12,433 nucleotides of DNA from SYHX01 sp049317645 (lineage in GTDB: Bacteria; Bacteroidota; Bacteroidia; UBA7662), in contig JBMOHV010000050.1 of assembly GCA_049317645.1 (NCBI GenBank), positions 1-12,433 of the forward strand, read 5' to 3'. Position numbers and translations under genes: made by a program. Under the pieces are notes generated by a model. That model did no database searches and was not told where the DNA came from. It saw only the letters and a program-made list of their open reading frames with translations. Shown in pieces: positions 6,453 to 12,433 of the stretch (its first letter is position 1; each line of letters opens with the position of its first letter).

Positions 6453-7829
6453 ATGAAACACTACCTCCAGAAGATCACCTATCTGCGATGGGCCTACGAT
6501 TTGACTTTGAGTGTCTACGGGGGCCTGGTGCGAATGGCCGCTTGGTTGGGGCACCCCAAAGCCCTGGCTCTGGTTGTAGGTCGCCAGGAAACCAGGCAAC
6601 GTCTGGAGAGCATTGGACGATCGCAGGCCGACCCCCCACCCTCCACCGTTTGGTTCCATGCTGCATCCGTTGGTGAATGGGAACAGGCCAAGCCCTTGAT
6701 GCAGGCCTGGAGAATCCATCACCCCAAGGATCGGATCGTCCTTAGTCTCTATTCGCCCTCGGCCTATCGCCCCGGTCTCAACGCGGCGCCTGCCGATTTG
6801 TGCTTGATGATGCTGGCGGACCAAAAAGACCAGGCCAAGTTTTGGCTCGATGTACTGCGGCCGTATCGGGTATTTTTTGTGAAGTACGAGTACTGGTACC
6901 ATCATCTTCGAGCAGTCCAGCGACGCAAGATCCCGTTGGTCATGGTTTGTGCCCGTTTGCATGCGCATTCCGGCGTCTTCAAGCCATGGTTTCGTCCTTT
7001 GTGGCAAGAAATGGCCCGAGATATCACCTTGTTTGCAGTCCAAGACCGGGGAACCCATGCGCTACTGAACGGGTTGGGCTACCATCGCGTGCAGTGGGTG
7101 GGCGATACCCGCTATGACCGGGTTTTGGAACTTTCCAAAGCCCCCTTTGAGAACTCCGTATTGGAGTCCTTCACCGCGTACCTCCATGCCCAAACCGATC
7201 GAATTGCAAGACCTGTTTTGGTTGCGGGGTCCACTTGGCATGCGGATCATCGCCTTTTGGTACAGACCTTGGAAGCGCAGCGCCTGTCGGCCTCGAACAA
7301 CCCCGCGGCTCTTGTTTGGAAACTCGTCCTGGTTCCCCACGAATGGAATGAAGACCACCGAAAATCCCTCCATCAGATTCTACGAAATCACGGCTCATCG
7401 TTCAAGGTCCTTTTCTATTCCGAGGTTTGTGAGGATCCCTCTCATTTGGTCGATGCCCAGGAGGCCGATATTCTGGTGGTTGATCAAACCGGGCTGCTTT
7501 CCAGAATGTACCGCATGGGAAAAGCGGCCTACATCGGGGGCGGTTTTGGGGCAGGTATACACAATATTCTCGAGGCCGCGGTCTACGGCCTACCCGTGGC
7601 TTTTGGACCCCGTTATCAAAGCTTTCCAGAGGCGGTAACCTTGGTAGAGGATCGCATGGCTTTTCCCATCAACGCCCAAGGAAAACAAGGCCTGATGGCT
7701 TTGTTGGCCTTTTTGCAGAAAGCAGGGGCCTACACGCCGGATTTACATCAACAAATCAAGGACCGAATCGCAGCCGAGTCCGGGGCGGTTCAACGCATAC
7801 TGGACCTGACCCCAAACAGCAACGATTAA
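6453..7829 (+). CDS. waaA: 3-deoxy-D-manno-octulosonic acid (Kdo) transferase
   Basis: This 458-residue glycosyltransferase adds Kdo from CMP-Kdo to the lipid A precursor, at the cytoplasmic face of the inner membrane. An N-terminal hydrophobic anchor lies at about 17-43. The catalytic glutamate motif is AASVGEWEQ with E75. Other family motifs are FVKYEYWYH (142-150), GDTRYDRV (217-224), AGSTW (258-262), PHEWNE (295-300), GLLSRMY (347-353), IGGGFGAGIHN (361-371) and EAAVYGLPVAFGP (374-386), covering both halves of the GT-B fold. Length is near the family norm (about 420 in E. coli). It lies 21 bp downstream of the kinase-barrel gene and is probably co-transcribed. An AGGAG at 6430-6434 is too far from the ATG to be a normal ribosome site. 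Its TAA overlaps the stop of the convergent cohesin-like gene. Confidence 0.96.
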   Translation: MKHYLQKITYLRWAYDLTLSVYGGLVRMAAWLGHPKALALVVGRQETRQRLESIGRSQADPPPSTVWFHAASVGEWEQAKPLMQAWRIHHPKDRIVLSLYSPSAYRPGLNAAPADLCLMMLADQKDQAKFWLDVLRPYRVFFVKYEYWYHHLRAVQRRKIPLVMVCARLHAHSGVFKPWFRPLWQEMARDITLFAVQDRGTHALLNGLGYHRVQWVGDTRYDRVLELSKAPFENSVLESFTAYLHAQTDRIARPVLVAGSTWHADHRLLVQTLEAQRLSASNNPAALVWKLVLVPHEWNEDHRKSLHQILRNHGSSFKVLFYSEVCEDPSHLVDAQEADILVVDQTGLLSRMYRMGKAAYIGGGFGAGIHNILEAAVYGLPVAFGPRYQSFPEAVTLVEDRMAFPINAQGKQGLMALLAFLQKAGAYTPDLHQQIKDRIAAESGAVQRILDLTPNSND

Positions 7830-9901
7830 CGACGAGTCCGACGGTTGTTGTTGGGTACGGTGGGACATCCACCCCAGGTTGGAACCCCGTTGCAGAAAGT
7901 CAAAGTTTGACCGTTTTGACCGGGAGCGATGCTCAACCACTCGGTCCCGTTCCAATAGGCCATCGCGCCAGCAGCGGATGGTGCGGGCAAATTCCCGTTG
8001 ACAGCTGAGCCACCAGCCTGACGTAGGCCAGAACCACCGGCAACCGAACCAGCCGACGCAGCGTAGAGCGCGAAGGGAACCGATAGCAATTGTTGCCCGC
8101 CTAGGAACTGGTAATTGGTGGAACCGGTCAGGTCCACTTCGGTACGGAGGAAAAAAGGACCGTCCGACCAATCCAAACCGAGCATGGTCCCGGTGGCAAC
8201 CAAGCCTCCCCCAAATTCAAACGAAATCAATCCGTTGGCATTGGTCGTCAAGGCATGGGTTTCGCTGTAGACCGTAGAACCGCCTATGCTATCGCGCACC
8301 AACACGGTCCGAACACCGACCGATTGGTTGCGAACCAATTCACCGGCCGCATTGCGGACAACCGCTTGATAGGAAATCCGATCCGAGGCCCCGTAACGAA
8401 CACGAAGGCTGCAGACCGAAGAGACAATCGGCGTGCTGCAACCGGTGATGACCACGCGGAATGAAGCATTGTTATAAGATTGATCCGCAGAGGAAATCGC
8501 CAAGGTAGCTGAATTAACACCGGATACACCACCTCCATTAACGAGGTTGTTCCAACTCGTTCCAACAAGACGTTGCCATTGGAAAGCCTGCGCATTGGTG
8601 GCACTAACAGCGATGCTAACAGGGGTGTTGCGGGGAACGGTCAGGGCGGATACGGGCTGAGCCGTTATGGTGGCGGCAGCCTGAATGCTCACCGTTCCAG
8701 CAACAAACTGGGTATAAGGAATCACATCGGCATTGAAATCGGCGTATTCGCAATTGCCGGCGGTGGCCAAGTCCCAACCCACCGTGGTCGAAGGAGACGA
8801 GGAAGGAGTCCCGGTAATACGGAATTTAACGCGGAACAACAGACCCGATAGGTTCACGGGATTGAGGTCAAACCAAGCTACCCGAAACTGACGACCCAGG
8901 CCGGGAAAAATCCCGCAATTGGACAAAAATCCGCCCGTATTGATGGAAGGATGCACATCGCTCACCATTCCCAGGCATTGCAATCGGGTGCTATCGTAGG
9001 TGATGGCCATGGAAATGGCGGCTACGCCGTTCAATTGATCCACCGATACCGGAATGGATACCGTATCCCCGGTGCAACCGGCAACCGAACCGATGTTGGT
9101 AACAATGGGGGTGACCACTCGCAGGGTCGACGCATTCGAAAAGAGGGGCGCACCGCAGGCACCGTTCACTTGGACCCGGTAAACGGTGTTATCCAAAGCG
9201 GAGGTTATTCCCGTCAATTGCAAAGTAGCCGATGTGGCGCCAGCAACCCCGGAACCGTTACTTAGGTTGGTCCAGGCACTGCCGCTTTGGCGTTGCCATT
9301 GGTAGGTGGCCGCGTTGGTGGCTACGACCGCAAGGGATACCGAGCCGCCGGCCAGGGCTTGCACCGTAGGATTGGGTTGCTGGGTGAGGGCCGGAGCAAC
9401 GGCTGCACCTACACCGCCGTTGGTAAAGGTTACATTGTTAATAACATTCGCCGCAGAATCGGCCAATTCACAATTTCCCGCATTTTGGAGATCCCAAACC
9501 AGCGTTGAATTTCCGGTAGCCCGAAAACGCATATTCAACAAAAGCCCGTTCACACTAACAGGTACCAAGTTGAACCAAGCGACCCGAACCTGTGGCTGCG
9601 TTCCCTGGGTCGTTGCATTCACGATGAGGTTGGTTCCCAGCGCAGGCAGTGCATTGCTAAAACCAACAAAAGTCAAGGTACCTCCGTTGTAGTTTAGGGA
9701 CAAGGATATCGCACCCAAATTGTTGGCATTGAGGATGTTGATGGGAACCGAAACGGTATCACCTCCACAGGCTTGGACATTACCGGCTTGGACTTGAATC
9801 GATTGAGCGTTGGCCACCTTGAAGCCACTCGTTGCCGTGATCAAAAACAGAACGAACGCAGCGAGGGATGATGCCGTTGAACGCAAAAGGTTGGTTTTCA
9901 T
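7826..9901 (-). CDS. Secreted protein with two cohesin-like and two Ig-like modules
   Basis: This 691-residue protein starts with a signal peptide (MKTNLLRSTA, cleavage near NAQ, 33). Two copies of a cohesin-like plus Ig-like unit follow: cohesin-like at 35-166 and 267-406 (GDTVSVP/GDTVSIP, RVAWFNLVPV/RVAWFDLNPV), Ig-like at 170-263 and 410-501 (ATYQWQR/AFQWQR). Each cohesin-like copy has a Cys near its start and another in GNCE (C45/C144; C276/C384), a likely disulfide. Residues 508-617 are a domain common in Bacteroidota surface proteins (ISYQAVVRNAAGELV to QQLLSVPFALYA). The tail has a short AYWNGTEW / TFCNGVPTW motif and ends in basic RRTRR with no T9SS sorting domain. Cohesins bind dockerins; the neighbouring upstream gene encodes a dockerin-like protein 66 bp away. 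The cohesin assignment is by recognised strand pattern, not by search. Confidence 0.85.
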   Translation of the reverse strand: MKTNLLRSTASSLAAFVLFLITATSGFKVANAQSIQVQAGNVQACGGDTVSVPINILNANNLGAISLSLNYNGGTLTFVGFSNALPALGTNLIVNATTQGTQPQVRVAWFNLVPVSVNGLLLNMRFRATGNSTLVWDLQNAGNCELADSAANVINNVTFTNGGVGAAVAPALTQQPNPTVQALAGGSVSLAVVATNAATYQWQRQSGSAWTNLSNGSGVAGATSATLQLTGITSALDNTVYRVQVNGACGAPLFSNASTLRVVTPIVTNIGSVAGCTGDTVSIPVSVDQLNGVAAISMAITYDSTRLQCLGMVSDVHPSINTGGFLSNCGIFPGLGRQFRVAWFDLNPVNLSGLLFRVKFRITGTPSSSPSTTVGWDLATAGNCEYADFNADVIPYTQFVAGTVSIQAAATITAQPVSALTVPRNTPVSIAVSATNAQAFQWQRLVGTSWNNLVNGGGVSGVNSATLAISSADQSYNNASFRVVITGCSTPIVSSVCSLRVRYGASDRISYQAVVRNAAGELVRNQSVGVRTVLVRDSIGGSTVYSETHALTTNANGLISFEFGGGLVATGTMLGLDWSDGPFFLRTEVDLTGSTNYQFLGGQQLLSVPFALYAASAGSVAGGSGLRQAGGSAVNGNLPAPSAAGAMAYWNGTEWLSIAPGQNGQTLTFCNGVPTWGGCPTVPNNNRRTRR

Positions 9902-9967
9902 AGTTGTTGGTTTGGAGGGGTATCGTAGAGGATAAAAGCCGTGGGGCGAATTATAGCAAATGAGGGG

Positions 9968-11353
9968 TTAGCGACGGATTACAAGAGGCCATTGACGGGC
10001 AAAATCAGCAGGGTTGTTGGTATTTCCAGAACCTGAAACGACCCCAACACGGACCATGTACCGGCCCTCGGACCATTGTTCCACCGGCAATTCAATCCGT
10101 GTTTTTCCGGAAGGAAGGCGGTCCTGATCTTGAGACCAAACCAAACGACCCCGGCTATCGTAAACCACCACGCTCACTTGATCGACGCCTGTAGGAAAAT
10201 GCAAGTCCAAGGCGCTGAAATCCCCTGCAGGATTGGGGTAAAGACCCGCCTGCCAAGAACCGGAAGCAGGGACTACTTTGGGAAGACGGAGATCGGCCAT
10301 GGGGTAAGGCTCGCCATCGGGGCCGGCCATTTCGCTCAAATCCCGGGGTACCCAAGGCGCCTCGGAGGAACCGCGGACCAAGATCTCAAAGAGTGGTTGT
10401 CCCGTCACTGGTACGACCCCTTCCACATCACTCCAACCCAAACGAAATTCATCGCCATTCCAAGACCAAGACAAATCCCCCGGAGGCAAGGAAGAACGAA
10501 CGTCCAGAATTTCGATGCCCGTTGGAACGCCTGCCACCACCGACAGAGCCGAAACCGGACCTTCAAAACCAGTGGTCACCGGTATCCAGGTCCCGCTGGA
10601 TTGCTCGGTCACCAAGGAATTGTAATCCATCATCAAGCGAATCGGCTGGCGCAAATTGGAGGGCACGTAACTGGCGTTCACATCCCCGTAGACCAAGCCT
10701 TTGAAGTTCAAAGACTGGGTTTGCCCGTTGGCGGTGAACGATGGTGTTTCAAAAGCCCAGTCACCTACGTTGAAGGAGGTCACAAGGTTGGAGAAGCGGC
10801 GGGTTATCAAAAGCGCATCGTTGGAATTGACCGAATTGGTATTGTTCACATCCCCTGCCTTGAGGCGAATCCCCACCAACAGCGCCGTACCCGTAAAAAA
10901 TTGACGAACCCGTAGGGCATCCGTTGCATTCACACCCCCCCAAGGCTTGGTGGAGGTAGCGCCCAATGTGTAATTGCCGTCCGGAAATTGATTGATTTCA
11001 TAAGCACCGCTTGCGTTGGTGGAGGCGGTTGAAACCACCACCGCTTGGTTATTGACCAAACGCACCTGGCAATTGGTCAAAACAGACTGCGCCGTATTGT
11101 CGTACCGCAGGACCCCCAAAACTTTGTTATCCTGGTAGGTTTGTTGAATACCCTGATTCAAAAGGGCTTGGGTTCCCGAACCCAGTCCTAGATGGAAGGG
11201 CTGCCCCAAGGTAAAGGACCATTGAACCCCTGCATTGCTCCAGTCCTTTCCTGCCGTGGAGGTCCCTGACTGAGCAAAAAGCGAACCAGACAGGCCTAAA
11301 CCAAAAAGCAAGAAGGCAGGCAAATACAAGGCGAATCTTTGGTGGCTTTGCAT
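9968..11353 (-). CDS. T9SS cargo protein with dockerin-like module and type A sorting domain
   Basis: This 461-residue protein has a signal peptide (cleavage near LFAQ, 28) and an N-terminal region typical of T9SS cargo (VQWSFTLGQPF, LLNQGIQQTYQ). Residues 76-139 look like a carboxypeptidase-regulatory-like sandwich. Residues 139-187 are dockerin-like: GGVNATDALRVRQFF, then GDVNNTNSVNSNDALLITRRF, of which only the second has a full 12-residue calcium-loop pattern (D, N, N and D at positions 1, 3, 9 and 12). GDW (197) and YGDVNASY (222-229) close the module. Residues 237-330 suggest a cohesin-like beta-sandwich (WIPVTTGFEGPVSALSVV, FRLGWSDV). The type A sorting domain runs from AGLYPNPAGDF (369) to the end (WPLVIRR), with an insertion before the last strand. 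It lies between sucB and the cohesin-like gene. Function beyond surface location is unknown. Confidence 0.87.
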   Translation of the reverse strand: MQSHQRFALYLPAFLLFGLGLSGSLFAQSGTSTAGKDWSNAGVQWSFTLGQPFHLGLGSGTQALLNQGIQQTYQDNKVLGVLRYDNTAQSVLTNCQVRLVNNQAVVVSTASTNASGAYEINQFPDGNYTLGATSTKPWGGVNATDALRVRQFFTGTALLVGIRLKAGDVNNTNSVNSNDALLITRRFSNLVTSFNVGDWAFETPSFTANGQTQSLNFKGLVYGDVNASYVPSNLRQPIRLMMDYNSLVTEQSSGTWIPVTTGFEGPVSALSVVAGVPTGIEILDVRSSLPPGDLSWSWNGDEFRLGWSDVEGVVPVTGQPLFEILVRGSSEAPWVPRDLSEMAGPDGEPYPMADLRLPKVVPASGSWQAGLYPNPAGDFSALDLHFPTGVDQVSVVVYDSRGRLVWSQDQDRLPSGKTRIELPVEQWSEGRYMVRVGVVSGSGNTNNPADFARQWPLVIRR

Positions 11354-11468
11354 AAAGGGGTATTTTGGTTAAAAGTACTAAACTTTTTTCACAAAAAAAC
11401 CCATAAAAACCCTTGTTTTGCAGCCTCCGTTCAGATTAAAGACCTGACAATCTTTGATTTAGTCTTGC
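11354..11468. other. Intergenic region between sucB and the dockerin-like gene
   Basis: This 115-bp spacer is AT-rich with several T runs on the minus strand. A TACTTTTA near 11376 resembles the TAnnTTTG -7 box at seven of eight positions and could serve the dockerin-like gene, but no well-spaced TTG accompanies it. A hairpin at 11438-11455 lacks a T tract. No convincing terminator or start signal was found. Confidence 0.4.
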
Positions 11469-12433
11469 CTAAATCTCAATGAGCATGCGGTAAGGATCCT
11501 CCAAAAATTCTTTGACGCGCACTAAGAAACTCACCGAATCCTTGCCGTCGATTAGACGGTGGTCGTAACTGAGCGCGATGTACATGATAGGTCGGATAAC
11601 CACCTGACCCTGAAGGGCGATAGGCCGCTCTACAATGTTATGCATCCCAAGAATAGCGCTCTGTGGAGCGTTGATGATAGGTGTCGATAGCATCGACCCA
11701 AAAACACCCCCGTTGGTGATCGTAAAGGTACCCCCTGCCATTTCGTCAACGGATAAGGTCCCTTCCCGGGCTTTGCCAGCCAAACGAGCGATTTCCATCT
11801 CGATTTCGTGCAGGGCTAGGTGATCAGCCCCACGGACAACAGGGACCATCAGGCCTCGAGGGGCCGATACGGCGATGCTGAGGTCGACATAATCGTGGTA
11901 AACCAAATCCTCGCCATCAAGGCCGGCATTGATCACCGGAAACTCCCGCAATGCCAGGCATACCGCTTTGGCGAACAAAGACATAAAGCCCAAGCCAACA
12001 CCGTAGCGCTCTTTGAACGAGTCCTTGTAACGGGATCGCATCTCCATGAGCGGCCCCATGTTCACCTCGTTGAAGGTGGTCAACATGGCGGTTTCGTTTT
12101 TTACGGCCACCAAACGACGGGCAATGGTTTTGCGGAGTTGGCTCATGCGTTCTCGGCGCTGAGGACCAGCGGGAGCGGAGGACCGCACGATGGGATCGGG
12201 CCGATGGGACGCCGGCGCAACAGATGTCGATGCGAGAGGCACCGCGGAAGCGGGGGACACCGAAGGAGCCGAAGGGGCCGAAGACATGGCCGGCGCAGCA
12301 GCCGGGGCAGCAGCAGCAGGTGGCGCGGGGGCCGGCGCAGCGGAGGCGGGTTCCGCAGCCGCAGCCGGGGCCGGCGCAGCAGCCGGGGCATCGGATGCAG
12401 GTCCCCCTTCAGCCGCATCGGTCTGGATGCGGG
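11469..12433 (-). CDS. sucB: E2 subunit of 2-oxoglutarate dehydrogenase, dihydrolipoyl succinyltransferase (5' end beyond window)
   Basis: The visible 320 residues are the C-terminal part of a 2-oxoacid dehydrogenase E2, which transfers the succinyl group from lipoyl-lysine to CoA in the TCA cycle. The catalytic domain runs from about 93 (RERMSQLRKTIARRL) to the end. It has NETAMLTTFNEV (112-123), FPVINAG (164-170), the G-TFTITNGGVFGS stretch (234-246), INAPQSAILGMH and the active site YDHRLIDGKDSV with H291 and D295. The YDHR and GKDSV forms and the Bacteroidota-like flanks favour the succinyl over the acetyl type. Before it lies an Ala/Pro-rich linker (about 9-90) preceded by RIQTDAAEGG, which looks like the end of a lipoyl domain. 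No peripheral subunit-binding domain is recognisable between them. The ATG at 12287 is internal to the linker and is not the start. Confidence 0.93.
   Translation of the reverse strand, partial: RIQTDAAEGGPASDAPAAAPAPAAAAEPASAAPAPAPPAAAAPAAAPAMSSAPSAPSVSPASAVPLASTSVAPASHRPDPIVRSSAPAGPQRRERMSQLRKTIARRLVAVKNETAMLTTFNEVNMGPLMEMRSRYKDSFKERYGVGLGFMSLFAKAVCLALREFPVINAGLDGEDLVYHDYVDLSIAVSAPRGLMVPVVRGADHLALHEIEMEIARLAGKAREGTLSVDEMAGGTFTITNGGVFGSMLSTPIINAPQSAILGMHNIVERPIALQGQVVIRPIMYIALSYDHRLIDGKDSVSFLVRVKEFLEDPYRMLIEI
12288..12390. repeat. 22-bp direct repeat in the sucB Ala/Pro linker
   Basis: An identical 22-mer (starting GGCCGGCGCAGCAGCC on the plus strand) occurs at 12288-12309 and 12369-12390. 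The offset is 81 bp, or 27 codons, so the copies are in frame and both encode the same Ala/Pro-rich peptide. This points to growth of the flexible linker by internal duplication, in a very GC-rich stretch. Confidence 0.85.

Noticed and set aside
6354..7058. A 234-codon open frame on the minus strand opposite waaA
   Set aside because: Antisense to clear waaA motifs; the product has no domain-like pattern.
10076..10915. A 279-codon open frame on the plus strand opposite the dockerin-like gene
   Set aside because: It is the antisense shadow of a well-supported gene with signal peptide, modules and sorting domain. Its translation is low-complexity and has no recognisable motif.
11438..11455. Hairpin AAAGA...TCTTT downstream of sucB as a terminator
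   Set aside because: The stem is weak, depends on G-U pairs and has no T tract after it on the minus strand.
12143..12418. A 91-codon open frame in another minus-strand frame over the sucB linker
   Set aside because: A Leu/Arg/Pro-rich frame-shadow of the GC-rich Ala/Pro linker; it contains no binding-domain motif either.

Overview
The window looks like chromosomal DNA of a Bacteroidota bacterium, probably an environmental Saprospiria- or Chitinophagia-like lineage. The main signs are: a secreted protein with a type IX secretion (T9SS) type A C-terminal sorting domain; several large modular surface proteins typical of the phylum; a tRNA gene without an encoded CCA; a TAnnTTTG -7 promoter box; gene starts with little Shine-Dalgarno sequence; and a Bacteroidota-type histidine kinase next to waaA. 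I see no mobile element, CRISPR array, rRNA or phage gene.

Left part (1-4097, minus strand): a beta-helix surface protein cut by the window edge lies downstream of a large S8 (Kp43-like) subtilisin. The protease carries a carboxypeptidase-regulatory-like domain and a dockerin-like module but has no T9SS sorting domain. A perfect 19-bp tandem duplication sits in its signal-peptide codons and could switch its reading frame. Middle (4098-4412): a compact tRNA-Val(TAC) gene on the minus strand, with its own promoter and a strong hairpin terminator, then the leader of the plus-strand operon, which holds a 15-bp tandem repeat.

Plus-strand operon (4413-7829): a sensor histidine kinase runs without a stop codon into a hydrophobic signal-like segment and an outer-membrane-type beta-barrel, giving a 672-residue kinase-barrel fusion. 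It is followed 21 bp later by waaA, the Kdo transferase of lipid A-core synthesis. The operon meets the next gene head-on, the two TAA stops sharing a TTAA tetranucleotide.

Right part (7826-12433, minus strand, so transcribed leftwards): sucB, the E2 subunit of 2-oxoglutarate dehydrogenase (5' end off the right edge), then a dockerin-like T9SS cargo protein, then a protein with two cohesin-like/Ig-like module pairs. A cohesin-like protein beside a dockerin-like protein, with a dockerin-bearing protease nearby, raises the possibility of a non-cellulosomal surface assembly. The kinase-barrel fusion with an internal putative signal-peptidase site is the most unusual single gene.
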